The notes below the pieces were generated by a model, which ran no database searches, was not told the origin of the DNA, and saw only the letters and a list, made by a program, of their open reading frames with translations. Made by a program: the position numbers and the translations under genes. A stretch of 64,000 nt of DNA, from the NCBI GenBank assembly GCA_037893245.1, contig JBAIAA010000452.1:310001-374000 (forward strand). The letters are read 5' to 3'. Source of the DNA: Crossaster papposus. Taxonomy: Eukaryota; Echinodermata; Asteroidea; Velatida; Solasteridae. Positions 1 to 12,190 of the stretch are shown one piece after another (the stretch's first letter is position 1; every line of letters starts with the position of its first letter).

Positions 1-89
1 GAGATAGAGGGGGGCCTCCAGGAATGGCAAAATTAGCAATTTGACCCGGGGCATGCTTTGTTAGTATTTTATTTCGATTTTCTGAAAAT

Positions 90-101
90 GTTAACGTTAA
101 C
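90..101. repeat. 12-bp perfect palindrome GTTAACGTTAAC (example copy)
   Basis: The palindrome is complete only in monomers whose preceding bases are GAAAATG. In the other classes (GAAAATTTT, GAACATTTT, GAAAATTGT, GAAAACTTT, GAAACTTTT before AACG) the first half is altered. Positions 86-92 are thus the most polymorphic and most subfamily-diagnostic site of the monomer, while the adjoining AACGTTAAC is nearly invariant. Confidence 0.85.
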
Positions 102-156
102 ACACGCGTTTCAAATTCGCCATAGGTTTGTGCACACAATCCCCGCCCACAAATAA

Positions 157-178
157 GGGCATGAAGGAAAGCATGCCC
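157..178. repeat. Short hairpin-capable inverted repeat in every monomer (7-bp stem, 8-nt loop)
   Basis: GGGCATG at 157-163 and CATGCCC at 172-178 flank the loop AAGGAAAG. The right stem overlaps the long inverted-repeat arm at 168-182, so the GGGCATG core occurs three times per monomer (48-55, 157-163, and inverted at 172-178). No T-tract follows, so it does not look like an intrinsic terminator. In monomers where CATG becomes CACG (for example ~28476, ~29468, ~39416) the stem is broken without compensation. Confidence 0.8.
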
Positions 179-179
179 C

Positions 180-213
180 GGGAAGGGGCTGGGTGTTAGG
201 AGATAGAGGGGGG
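180..213 (+). other. G-tract cluster spanning the monomer boundary, weak G-quadruplex candidate (example copy)
   Basis: Four G tracts of at least three on one strand: GGG 180-182, GGGG 185-188, GGG 191-193, GGGGGG 208-213. Loops are 2, 2 and 14 nt. The last loop exceeds the usual 7-nt limit, so this is a non-canonical candidate only. The last tract is the run that is G6 in 199-bp monomers and G5 in 198-bp monomers, so the main length polymorphism of the array lies inside it. Folding is inference. Confidence 0.4.
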
Positions 214-2449
214 CCTCCAGGAATGGCAAAATTAGCAATTTGACCCGGGGCATGCTTTGTTAGTATTTTATTTCGATTTTCTGAAAATGTTAACGTTAAC
301 ACACGCGTTTCAAATTCGCCATAGGTTTGTGCACACAATCCCCGCCCACAAATAAGGGCATGAAGGAAAGCATGCCCCGGGAAGGGGCTGGGTGTTAGGA
401 GATAGAGGGGGGCCTCCAGGAATGGCAAAATTAGCAATTTGACCCGGGGCATGCTTTGTTAGTATTTTATTTCGATTTTCTGAAAATTTTAACGTTAACA
501 CACGCGTTTCAAATTCGCCATAGGTTTGTGCACACAATCCCCGCCCACAAATAAGGGCATGAAGGAAAGCATGCCCCGGGAAGGGGCTGGGTGTTAGGAG
601 ATAGAGGGGGGCCTCCAGGAATGGCAAAATTAGCAATTTGACCCGGGGCATGCTTTGTTAGTATTTTATTTCGATTTTCTGAAAATTTTAACGTTAACAC
701 ACGCGTTTCAAATTCGCCATAGGTTTGTGCACACAATCCCCGCCCACAAATAAGGGCATGAAGGAAAGCATGCCCCGGGAAGGGGCTGGGTGTTAGGAGA
801 TAGAGGGGGGCCTCCAGGAATGGCAAAATTAGCAATTTGACCCGGGGCATGCTTTGTTATTATTTTATTTCGATTTTCTGAAAATTTTAACGTTAACACA
901 CGCGTTTCAAATTCGCCATAGGTTTGTGCACACAATCCCCGCCCACAAATAAGGGCATGAAGGAAAGCATGCCCCGGGAAGGGGCTGGGTGTTAGGAGAT
1001 AGAGGGGGGCCTCCAGGAATGGCAACATTAGCAATTTGACCCGGGGCATGCTTTGTTAGTATTTTATTTCGATTTTCTGAAAATTTTAACGTTAACACAC
1101 GCGTTTCAAATTCGCCATAGGTTTGTGCACACAATTCCCGCCCACAAATAAGGGCATGAAGGAAAGCATGCCCCGGAAAGGGGCTGGGTGTTAGGAGATA
1201 GAGGGGGGCCTCCAGGAATGGCAAAATTAGCAATTTGACCCGGGGCATGCTTTGTTAGTATTTTATTTCGATTTTCTGAACATTTTAACGTTAACACACG
1301 CGTTTCAAATTCGCCAAAGGTTTGTGCACACAATCCCCGCCCACAAATAAGGGCATGAAGGAAAGCATGCCCCGGGAAGGGGCTGGGTGTTAGGAGATAG
1401 AGGAGGGCCTCCAGGAATGGCAAAATTAGCAATTTGACCCGGGGCATGCTTTGTTAGTATTTTATTTCGATTTTCTGAACATTTTAACGTTAACACACGC
1501 GTTTCAAATTCGCCATAGGTTTGTGCACACAATCCCCGCCCACAAATAGGGGCATGAAGGAAAGCATGCCCCGGGAAGGGGCTGGGTGTTAGGAGATAGA
1601 GGGGGGCCTCCAGGAATGGCAACATTAGCAATTTGACCCGGGGCATGCTTTGTTAGTATTTTGTTTCGATTTTCTGAAAATGTTTACGTTAACACACGCG
1701 TTTCAAATTCGCCATAGGTTTGTGCACACAATCCCCGCCCACAAATAAGGGCATGAAGGAAAGCATGCCCCGGAAAGGGGCTGGGTGTTAGGAGATAGAG
1801 GGGGGCCTCCAGGAATGGCAACATTAGCAATTTGACCCGGGGCATGCTTTGTTAGTATTTTGTTTCGATTTTCTGAAAATGTTTACGTTAACACACGCGT
1901 TTCAAATTCGCCATAGGTTTGTGCACACAATCCCCGCCCACAAATAAGGGCATGAAGGAAAGCATGCCCCGGGAAGGGGCTGGGTGTTAGGAGATAGAGG
2001 GGGGCCTCCAGGAATGGCAAAATTAGCAATTTGACCCGGGGCATGCTTTGTTAGTATTTTATTTCGATTTTCTGAAAATGTTAACGTTAACACACGCGTT
2101 TCAAATTCGCCATAGGTTTGTGCACACAATCGCCGCCCACAAATAAGGGCATAAAGGAAAGCATGCCCCGGGAAGGGGCTGGGTGTTAGGAGATAGAGGG
2201 GGGCCTCCAGAAATGGCAAAATTAGCAATTTGACCCGGGGCATGCTTTGTTAGTATTTTATTTCGATTTTCTGAAAATTTTAACGTTAACACACGCGTTT
2301 CAAATTCGCCATAGGTTTGTGCACACAATCCACGCCCACAAATAAGGGCATGAAGGAAAGCATGCCCCGGGAAGGGGCTGGGTGTTAGGAGATAGAGGGG
2401 GGCCCCCAGGAATGGCAAAATTAGCAATTTGACCCGGGGCATGCTTTGT

Positions 2450-3390
2450 TAGTATTTTATTTCGATTTTCTGAACATTTTAACGTTAAGACACGCGTTTC
2501 AAATTCGCCTTAGGTTTGTGCACACAATCCCCGCCCACAAATAAGGGAATGAAGGAAAGCATGCCCCGGGAAGGGGCTGGGTGTTAGGAGATAGAGGGGG
2601 GCCTCCAGGAATGGCAAAATTAGCAATTTGACCCGGGGCATGCTTTGTTACTATTTTATTTCGATTTTCTGAAAATTGTAACGTTAACACACGCGTTTCA
2701 AATTCGCCATAGGTTTGTGCACACAATCCCCGCCCACAAATAAGGGCATGAAGGAAAGCATGCCCCGGGAAGGGGCTGGGTGTTAGGAGATAGAGGGGGG
2801 CCTGCGGGAATGGCAAAATTAGCAATTTGACCCGGGGCATGCTTTGTTAGTATTTTATTTCGATTTTCTGAAAATGTTAACGTTAACACACGCGTTTCAA
2901 ATTCGCCATAGGTTTGTGCACACAATCCCCGCCCACAAATAAGGGCATGAAGGAAAGCATGCCCCGGGAAGGGGCTGGGTGTTAGGAGATAGAGGGGGGC
3001 CTCCAGGAATGGCAAAATTAGCAATTTGACCCGGGGCATGCTTTGTTAGTATTTTATTTCGATTTTCTGAACATTTTAACGTTAAGACACGCGTTTCAAA
3101 TTCGCCTTAGGTTTGTGCACACAATCCCCGCCCACAAATAAGGGAATGAAGGAAAGCATGCCCCGGGAAGGGGCTGGGTGTTAGGAGATAGAGGGGGGCC
3201 TCCAGGAATGGCAAAATTAGCAATTTGACCCGGGGCATGCTTTGTTACTATTTTATTTCGATTTTCTGAAAATTGTAACGTTAACACACGCGTTTCAAAT
3301 TCGCCATAGGTTTGTGCACACAATCCCCGCCCACAAATAAGGGCATGAAGGAAAGCATGCCCCGGGAAGGGGCTGGGTGTTAGGAGATAG
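2450..3390 (+). repeat. 597-bp (3-monomer) tandem duplication
   Basis: Rare variants recur exactly 597 bp apart: GTTAAGACACG (G at 2489 and 3086), CGCCTTAGG, AGGGAATGAAGG, and GTTACTATTTT followed by AATTGTAACG. The flanking variants at 2403 (GGCCCCCAGG) and ~2803 (CCTGCGGG) are not shared, which places the duplicated stretch at about 2.45-2.79 kb and its copy at 3.05-3.39 kb. Confidence 0.8.
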
Positions 3391-5039
3391 AGGGGGGCCT
3401 CCAGGAATGGCAAAATTAGCAATTTGACCCGGGGCATGCTTTGTTAGTATTTTATTTCGATTTTCTGAAAATGTTAACGTTAACACACGCGTTTCAAATT
3501 CGCCATAGCTTTGTGCACACAATCCCTGCACACAAATAAGGGCATGAAGGAAAGCATGCCCCGGGAAGGGGCTGGGTGTTAGGAGATAGAGGGGGGCCTC
3601 CAGGAATGGCAAAATTAGCAATTTGACCCGGGGCATGCTTTGTTAGTATTTTATTTCGATTTTCTGAAAATGTTAACGATAACACACGCGTTTCAAATTC
3701 GCCATAGGTTTGTGCACACAATCCCCGCCCACAAATAAGGGCATGAAGGAAAGCATGCCCGGGAAGGGGCTGGGTGTTAGGAGATAGAGGGGGGCCTCCA
3801 GGAATGGCAAAATTAGCAATTTGACCCGGGGCATGCTTTGTTAGTATTTTATTTCGATTTTCTGAAAATGTTAACGTTAACACACGCGTTTCAAATTCGC
3901 CATAGGTTTGTGCACACAATCCCCGCCCACAAATAAGGGCATGAAGGAAAGCATGCCCCGGGAAGGGGCTGGGTGTTAGGAGATAGAGGGGGGCCTCCAG
4001 GAATGGCAAAATTAGCAATTTGACCCGGGGCATGCTTTGTTAGTATTTTATTTCGATTTTCTGAAAATTTTAACGTTAACACACGCGTTTCAAATTCGCC
4101 ATAGGTTTGTGCACACAATCCCCGCCCACAAATAAGGGCATGAAGGAAAGCATGCCCCGGGAAGGGGCTGGGTGTTAGGAGATAGAGGGGGGCCTCCAGG
4201 AATGGCAAAATTAGCAATTTGACCCGGGGCATGCTTTGTTAGTATTTTATTTCGATTTTCTGAACATTTTAACGTTAACACACGCGTTTCAAATTCGCCA
4301 TAGGTTTGTGCACACAATCCCCGCCCACAAATAAGGGCATGAAGGAAAGCATGCCCCGGGAAGGGGCTGGGTGTTAGGAGATAGAGGGGGGCCTCCAGGA
4401 ATGGCAAAATTAGCAATTTGACCCGGGGCATGCTTTGTTAGTATTTTATTTCGATTTTCTGAAAATTTAAACGTTAACACACGCGTTTCAAATTCGACAT
4501 AGGTTTGTGCACACAATCCACGCCCACAAATAAGGGCATGAAGGAAAGCATGCCCCGGGAAGGGGCTGGGTGTTAGGAGATAGAGGGGGGCCTCCAGGAA
4601 TGGCAAAATTAGCAATTTGACCCGGGGCATGCTTTGTTAGTATTTTATTTCGATTTTCTGAACATTTTAACGTTAACACACGCGTTTCAAATTCGCCAAA
4701 GGTTTGTGCACACAATCCCCGCCCACAAATAAGGGCATGAAGGAAAGCATGCCCCGGGAAGGGGCTGGGTGTTAGGAGATAGAGGGGGGCCTCCAGGAAT
4801 GGCAAAATTAGCAATTTGACCCGGGGCATGCTTTGTTAGTATTTTATTTCGATTTTCTGAACATTTTAACGTTAACACACGCGTTTCAAATTCGCCATAG
4901 GTTTGTGCACACAATCCCCGCCCACAAATAAGGGCATGAAGGAAAGCATGCCCCGGGAAGGGGCTGGGTGTTAGTAGATAGAGGGGGGCCTCCAGGAATG
5001 GCAACATTAGCAATTTGACCCGGGGCATGCTTTGTTAGT

Positions 5040-6650
5040 ATTTTGTTTCGATTTTCTGAAAATGTTTACGTTAACACACGCGTTTCAAATTCGCCATAGG
5101 TTTGTGCACACAATCCCCGCCCACAAATAAGGGCATGAAGGAAAGCATGCCCCGGGAAGGGGCTGGGTGTTAGGAGATAGAGGGGGGCCTCCAGGAATGG
5201 CAAAATTAGCAATTTGACCCGGGGCATGCTTTGTTAGTATTTTATTTCGATTTTCTGAAAATGTTAACGTTAACACACGCGTTTCAAATTCGCCATAGGT
5301 TTGTGAACACAATCCCCGCCCACAAATAGGGGCATAAAGGAAAGCATGCCCCGGGAAGGGGCTGGGTGTTAGGAGATAGAGGGGGGCCTCCAGGAATGGC
5401 AAAATTAGCAATTTGACCCGGGGCATGCTTTGTTAGTATTTTATTTCGATTTTCTGAAAATTTTAACGTTAACACACGCGTTTCAAATTCGCCATAGGTT
5501 TGTGCACACAATCCACGCCCACAAATAAGGGCATGAAGGAAAGCATGCCCCGGGAAGGGGCTGGGTGTTAGGAGATAGAGGGGGGCCTCCAGGAATGGCA
5601 AAATTAGCAATTTGACCCGGGGCATGCTTTGTTAGTATTTTATTTCGATTTTCTGAACATTTTAACGTTAACACACGCGTTTCAAATTCGCCATAGGTTT
5701 GTGCACACAATCCCCGCCCACAAATAAGGGCATGAAGGAAAGCATGCCCCGGGAAGGGGCTGGGTGTTAGGAGATAGAGGGGGGCCTCCAGGAATGGCAA
5801 CATTAGCAATTTGACCCGGGGCATGCTTTGTTAGTATTTTGTTTCGATTTTCTGAAAATGTTTACGTTAACACACGCGTTTCAAATTCGCCATATGTTTG
5901 TGCACACAATACCCGCCCACAAATAAGGGCATGAAGGAAAGCATGCCCCGGGAAGGGGCTGGGTGTTAGGAGATAGAGGGGGGCCTCCAGGAATGGCAAA
6001 ATTAGCAATTTGACCCGGGGCATGCTTTGTTAGTATTTTATTTCGATTTTCTGAAAATGTTAACGTTAACACACGCGTTTCAAATTCGCCATAGGTTTGT
6101 GAACACAATCCCCGCCCACAAATAGGGGCATAAAGGAAAGCATGCCCCGGGAAGAGGCTGGGTGTTAGGAGATAGAGGGGGGCCTCCAGGAATGGCAAAA
6201 TTAGCAATTTGACCCGGGGCATGCTTTGTTAGTATTTTATTTCGATTTTCTGAAAATTTTAACGTTAACACACGCGTTTCAAATTCGCCATAGGTTTGTG
6301 CACACAATCCACGCCCACAAATAAGGGCATGAAGGAAAGCATGCCCCGGGAAGGGGCTGGGTGTTAGGAGATAGAGGGGGGCCTCCAGGAATGGCAAAAT
6401 TAGCAATTTGACCCGGGGCATGCTTTGTTAGTATTTTATTTCGATTTTCTGAACATTTTAACGTTAACACACGCATTTCAAATTCGCCATAGGTTTGTGC
6501 ACACAATCCCCGCCCACAAATAAGGGCATGAAGGAAAGCATGCCCCGGGAAGGGGCTGGGTGTTAGGAGATAGATGGGGGCCTCCAGGAATGGCAACATT
6601 AGCAATTTGACCCGGGGCATGCTCTGTTAGTATTTTATTTCGATTTTCTG
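5040..6650 (+). repeat. 796-bp (4-monomer) tandem duplication
   Basis: Private variants are repeated 796 bp apart: GTGAACACAATC (5303 and 6099), AATAGGGGCATAAAGG, TTTTGTTTCG with TGTTTACG, and AATCCACGCCC. Copy 2 has its own later changes (CATATG at ~5892, GGAAGAGG at ~6152), so the duplication is not the newest in the window. Confidence 0.8.
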
Positions 6651-9360
6651 AAAATGTTAACGTTAACACACGCGTTTCAAATTCGCCATAGGTTTGTGCA
6701 TACAATCCCCGCCCACAAATGAGGGCATGAAGGAAAGCATGCCCCGGGAAGGGGCTGGGTGTTAGGAGATAGAGGGGGGCCTCCAGGAATGGCAAAATTA
6801 GCAATTTGACCCGGGGCATGCTTTGTTAGTATTTTATTTCGATTTTCTGAAAATTGTAACGTTAACACACGCGTTTCAAATTCGCCATAGGTTTGTGCAC
6901 ACAATCCCCGCCCACAAATAAGGGCATGAAGGAAAGCATGCCCCGGGAAGGGGCTGGGTGTTAAGAGATAGAGGGGGGCCTCCAGGAATGGCAAAATTAG
7001 CAATTTGACCCGGGGCATGCTTTGTTAGTATTTTATTTCGATTTTCTGAACATTTTAACGTTAACACACGCGTTTCAAATTCGCCATAGGTTTGTGCACA
7101 CAATCCCCGCCCACAAATAAGGGCATGAAGGAAAGCATGCCCCGGGAAGGGGCTGGGTGTTAGGAGATAGAGGGGGGCCTCCAGGAATGGCAAAATTAGC
7201 AATTTGACCCGGGGCATGCTTTGTTAGTATTTTATTTCGATTTTCTGAAAATTGTAACGTTAACACACGCGTTTCAAATTCGCCATAGGTTTGTGCACAC
7301 AATCCCCGCCCACAAATAAGGGCATGAAGGAAAGCATGCCCCGGGAAGGGGCTGGGTGTTAGGAGATAGAGGGGGGCCTCCAAGAATGGCAAAATTAGCA
7401 ATTTGACCCGGGGCATGCTTTGTTAGTATTTTATTTCGATTTTCTGAAAATTGTTACGTTAACACACGCGTTTCAAATTCGCCATAGGTTTGTGCACACA
7501 ATCCCCGCCCACAAATAAGGGCATGAAGGAAAGCATGCCCCGGGAAGGGGCTGGGTGTTAGGAGATAGAGGGGGGCCTCCAGGAATGGCAAAATTAGCAA
7601 TTTGACCCGGGGCATGCTTTGTTAGTATTTTATTTCGATTTTCTGAACATTTTAACGTTAACACACGCGTTTCAAATTCGCCATAGGTTTGTGCACACAA
7701 TCCCCGCCCACAAATAAGGGCATGAAGGAAAGCATGCCCCGGGAAGGGGCTGGGTGTTAGGAGATAGAGGGGGGCCTCCAGGAATGGCAAAATTAGCAAT
7801 TTGACCCGGGGCATGCTTTGTTAGTATTTTATTTCGATTTTCTGAAAATGTTAACGTTAACACACGCCTTTCAAATTCGCCATAGGTTTGTGCACACAAT
7901 CCCCGCCCACAAATAAGGGCATGAAGGAAAGCATGCCCCGGGAAGGGGCTGGGTGTTAGGAGATAGAGGGGGGCCTCCAGGAATGGCAAAATTAGCAATT
8001 TGACCCGGGGCATGCTTTGTTAGTATTTTATTTCGAATTTCTGAAAATGTTAACGTTAACACGCACGTTTCAAATTCGCCATAGGTTTGTGCACACAATC
8101 CCCGCCCACAAATAAGGGCATGAAGGAAAGCATGCCCCGGGAAGGGGCTGGGTGTTAGGAGATAGAGGGGGGCCTCCAGGAATGGCAAAATTAGCAATTT
8201 GACCCGGGGCATGCTTTGTTAGTATTTTATTTCGATTTTCTGAGAATGTTAACGTTAACACACGCGTTTCAAATTCGCCATAGGTTTGTGCACACAATCC
8301 CCGCCCACAAATAAGGGCATGAAGGAAAGCATGCCCCGGGAAGGGGCTGGGTGTTAGGAGATAGAGGGGGGCCTCCAGGAATGGCAAAATTAGCAATTTG
8401 ACCCTTGGCATGCTCTGTTAGTATTTTATTTCGATTTTCTGAAAATGTTAACGTTAACACACGCGTTTCAAATTCGCCATAGGTTTGTGCATACAATCCC
8501 CGCCCACAAATAAGGGCATGAAGGAAAGCATGCCTCGGGAAGGGGCTGGGTGTTAGGAGATAGAGGGGGGCCTCCAGGAATGGCAAAATTAGCAATTTGA
8601 CCCGGGGCATGCTTTGTTAGTATTTTATTTCGATTTTCTGAACATTTTAACGTTAACACACGCGTTTCAAATTCGCCATAGGTTTGTGCACACAATCCCC
8701 GCCCACAAATAAGGGCATGAAGGAAAGCATGCCCCGGGAAGGGGCTGGGTGTTAGGAGATAGAGGGGGGCCTCCAGGAATGGCAAAATTAGCAATTTGAC
8801 CCGGGGCATGCTTTGTTAATATTTTATTTCGATTTTCTGAAAATGTTAACGTTAACACACGCGTTTCAAATTCGCCATAGGTTTGTGCACACAATCCCCG
8901 CCCACAAATAAGGGCATGAAGGAAAGCATTCCCCGGGAAGGGGCTGGGTGTTGGAAGATAGAGGGGGGCCTCCAGGAATGGCAAAATTAGCAATTTGACC
9001 CGGGGCATGCTTTGTTAGTATTTTGTTTCGATTTTTTGAAAATTGTAACGTTAACACACGCGTTTCAAATTCGCCATAGGTTTGTGCACACAATCCCGCC
9101 CACAAATAAGGGCATGAAGGAAAGCATGCCCCGGGAAGGGGCTGGGTGTTAGGAGATAGAGGGGGGCCTCCAGGAATGGCAAAATTAGCAATTTGACCCG
9201 GGGCATGCTTTGTTAGTATTTTATTTCGATTTTCTGAAAATGTTAACGTTAACACACGCCTTTCAAATTCGCCATAGGTTTGTGCACACAATCCCCGCCC
9301 ACAAATAAGGGCATGAAGGAAAGCATGCCCCGGGAAGGGGCTGGGTGTTAGGAGATAGAG

Positions 9361-12190
9361 GGAGGCCTCCAGGAATGGCAAAATTAGCAATTTGACCCGG
9401 GGCATGCTTTGTTAGTATTTTATTTCGATTTTCTGAAAATGTTAACGTTAACACACGCCTTTCAAATTCGCCATAGGTTTGTGCACACAATCCCCGCCCA
9501 CAAATAAGGGCATGAAGGAAAGCATGCCCCGGGAAGGGGCTGGGTGGAAAGAGATAGAGGGGGGCCTCCAGGAATGGCAAAATTAGCAATTTGACCCGGG
9601 GCATGCTTTGTTAGTATTTTATTTCGATTTTCTGAACATTTTAACGTTAACACACGCGTTTCAAATTCGCCATAGGTTTGTGCACACAATCCCCGCCCAC
9701 AAATAAGGGCATGAAGGAAAGCATGCCCCGGGAAGGGGCTGGGTGTTAGGAGATAGAGGGGGGCCTCCAGGAATGGCAAAATTAGCAATTTGACCCGGGG
9801 CATGCTTTGTTAGTATTTTATTTCGATTTTCTGAAAATGTTAACGTTAACACACGCGTTTCAAATTCGCCATAGGTTTGTGCACACAATCCCCGCCCACA
9901 AATAAGGGCATGAAGGAAAGCATGCCCCGGGAAGGGGCTGGGTGTTAGGAGATAGAGGGGGGCCTCCAGGAATGGCAAAATTAGCAATTTGAGCCGGGGC
10001 ATGCTTTGTTAGTATTTTATTTCGATTTTCTGAAAATGTTAACGTTAACACGCGCGTTTCAAATTCGCCATAGGTTTGTGCACACAATCTCCGCCCACAA
10101 ATAAGGGCATGAAGGAAAGCATGCCCCGGGAAGGGGCTGGGTGTTAGGAGATAGAGGGGGGCCTCCAGGAATGGCAAAATTAGCAATTTGACCCGGGGCA
10201 TGCTTTGTTAGTATTTTATTTCGATTTTCTGAAAATGTTAACGTTAACACACGCGTTTCAAATTCGCCATAGGTTTGTGCACACAATCCCCGCCCACAAA
10301 TAAGGGCATGAAGGAAAGCATGCCCCGGGAAGGGGCTGGGTGTTAGGAGATAGAGGGGGGCCTCCAGGAATGGCAAAATTAGCAATTTGACCCGGGCATG
10401 CTTTGTTAGTATTTTATTTCGATTTTCTGAACATTTTAACGTTAACACACGCGTTTCAAATTCGCCATAGGTTTGTGCACACAATCCCCGCCCACAAATA
10501 AGGGCATGAAGGAAAGCATGCCCCGGGAAGGGGCTGGGTGTTAGGAGATAGAGGGGGGCCTCCAGGAATGGCAAAATTAGCAATTTGACCCGGGGCATGC
10601 TCTGTTAGTATTTTATTTCGATTTTCTGAAAATTTTAACGTTAACACACGCGTTTCAAATTCGCCATAGGTTTCTGCATACAATCCCCGCCCACAAATAA
10701 GGGCATGAAGGAAAGCATGCCTCGGGAAGGGGCTGGGTGTTAGGAGATAGAGGGGGGCCTCCAGGAATGGCAAAATTAGCAATTTGACCCGGGGCATGCT
10801 TTGTTAGTATTTTATTTCGATTTTCTGAAAATGTTAACGTTAACACACGCGTTTCAAATTCGCCATAGGTTTGTGCACACAATCCCCGCCCACAAATAAG
10901 GGCATGAAGGAAAGCATGCCCCGGGAAGGGGCTGGGTGTTAGGAGATAGAGGGGGGCCTCCAGGAATGGCAAAATTAGCAATTTGACCCGGGGCATGCTT
11001 TGTTAGTATTTTATTTCGATTTTCTGAAAATTGTAACGTTAACACACGCGTTTCAAATTCGCCATAGGTTTGTGCACACAATCCCCGCCCACAAATAAGG
11101 GCATGAAGGAAAGCATGCCCCGGGAAGGGGCTGGGTGTTAGGAGATAGAGGGAGGCCTCCAGGAATGGCAAAATTAGCAATTTGACCCGGGGCATGCTTT
11201 GTTAGTATTTTATTTCGATTTTCTGAAAATGTTAACGTTAACACACGCCTTTCAAATTCGCCATAGGTTTGTGCACACAATCCCCGCCCACAAATAAGGG
11301 CATGAAGGAAAGCATGCCCCGGGAAGGGGCTGGGTGGAAAGAGATAGAGGGGGGCCTCCAGGAATGGCAAAATTAGCAATTTGACCCGGGGCATGCTTTG
11401 TTAGTATTTTATTTCGATTTTCTGAACATTTTAACGTTAACACACGCGTTTCAAATTCGCCATAGGTTTGTGCACACAATCCCCGCCCACAAATAAGGGC
11501 ATGAAGGAAAGCATGCCCCGGGAAGGGGCTGGGTGTTAGGAGATAGAGGGGGGCCTCCAGGAATGGCAAAATTAGCAATTTGACCCGGGGCATGCTTTGT
11601 TAGTATTTTATTTCGATTTTCTGAAAATGTTAACGTTAACACACGCGTTTCAAATTCGCCATAGGTTTGTGCACACAATCCCCGCCCACAAATAAGGGCA
11701 TGAAGGAAAGCATGCCCCGGGAAGGGGCTGGGTGTTAGGAGATAGAGGGGGGCCTCCAGGAATGGCAAAATTAGCAATTTGAGCCGGGGCATGCTTTGTT
11801 AGTATTTTATTTCGATTTTCTGAAAATGTTAACGTTAACACGCGCGTTTCAAATTCGCCATAGGTTTGTGCACACAATCTCCGCCCACAAATAAGGGCAT
11901 GAAGGAAAGCATGCCCCGGGAAGGGGCTGGGTGTTAGGAGATAGAGGGGGGCCTCCAGGAATGGCAAAATTAGCAATTTGACCCGGGGCATGCTTTGTTA
12001 GTATTTTATTTCGATTTTCTGAAAATGTTAACGTTAACACACGCGTTTCAAATTCGCCATAGGTTTGTGCACACAATCCCCGCCCACAAATAAGGGCATG
12101 AAGGAAAGCATGCCCCGGGAAGGGGCTGGGTGTTAGGAGATAGAGGGGGGCCTCCAGGAATGGCAAAATTAGCAATTTGACCCGGGCATG
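9361..12190 (+). repeat. Block duplication with 1790-bp offset
   Basis: Four rare variants match at exactly 1790 bp: GGAGGCCTCC (9361/11151), TGGGTGGAAAGAG (9541/11331), GAGCCGGGGC (9991/11781) and the 1-bp-deleted CCCGGGCATG (10391/12181). Sharing stops on the left between 9097 and 9361 and on the right between about 10400 and 10600, so the shared tract is roughly 1.0-1.4 kb. The offset equals nine monomers minus one base. Confidence 0.85.

Larger units (their letters stand above)
45..182. repeat. 15-bp perfect inverted repeat present in every monomer (example copy)
   Basis: Bases 45-59 read CCCGGGGCATGCTTT and bases 168-182 read its exact reverse complement. The arms are 108 bp apart inside the monomer and 61 bp apart across the monomer boundary, so in the array each arm can pair with a partner on either side. 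Each arm carries CCCGGG and GCATGC, themselves palindromes. Arm substitutions seen elsewhere (for example the TT change at ~13974 and the C-to-T change at ~14103) are not compensated in the partner arm, so selection for pairing is not demonstrated. The repeat is certain; any cruciform or protein-binding role is inference. Confidence 0.9.
1..199 (+). repeat. Representative monomer (199 bp), phase reference
   Basis: First complete period: base 1 (GAGATAG...) recurs at base 200. Composition counted by hand: 94 G+C of 199 (47%), 8 CpG (observed/expected about 0.74). Landmarks: G6 run 9-14; arm CCCGGGGCATGCTTT 45-59; AT-rich stretch 61-100 (32 of 40 bases A/T); palindrome GTTAACGTTAAC 90-101; ACGCGT 104-109; TGTGCACA 129-136; GGGCATG 157-163; inverted arm AAAGCATGCCCCGGG 168-182; G tracts 180-193. 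One half is AT-rich (about 57-101) and another GC-rich (about 135-195). Monomer positions used elsewhere in this annotation refer to this phase. Confidence 0.97.
1..8930 (+). repeat. Array domain A: nearly uniform 199-bp G6 monomers
   Basis: About 45 monomers, all with the six-base G run or a same-length substitution in it. The only length change I see is a missing C at ~3757-3762, making one 198-bp copy. Marker variants include a linked pair (TTTTGTTTCG with TGTTTACG) at ~1665-1690, ~1860-1885, ~5043-5068 and ~5840-5865, and CGCCAAAGG at ~1313 and ~4694. A block around 1.1-1.5 kb and one around 4.5-4.9 kb share variants at an offset of 3382 bp, an older duplication. No gene or unique sequence is present. 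Confidence 0.9.

Noticed and set aside
71-120. tRNA- or SINE-derived origin (internal pol III boxes)
   Set aside because: TTTCGATTTTC superficially resembles part of a B box, but the GGTTCGANNCC core and a correctly spaced A box are absent.
116-130. CENP-B box-like stretch TTCGCCATAGGTTTG in every monomer
   Set aside because: It matches TTCG and the A of the core nTTCGnnnnAnnCGGGn, but CGGG reads TTTG, leaving only six of nine essential bases. Too weak to call a binding site.
157-178. Intrinsic transcription terminator
   Set aside because: The hairpin stem is 7 bp and no T-run follows on either strand; it recurs in every monomer without any gene to terminate.
1-199. CRISPR array (regular direct repeats)
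   Set aside because: The whole 199-bp unit is repeated; there are no unique spacers between short repeats and no cas genes.
194-204. Telomere-like TTAGG or GGGTGTTAGG
   Set aside because: There is only one TTAGG per 199 bp, not a tandem 5-7-bp repeat.
111-452. Series of ~113-codon minus-strand open reading frames repeating every 199 bp through the window, with longer forms to 311 codons
   Set aside because: They are the same repeat translated over and over, overlap each other by design, start in the inverted-repeat arm, and change length with 1-bp indels. No promoter, initiation signal, conserved domain or codon constraint is visible.
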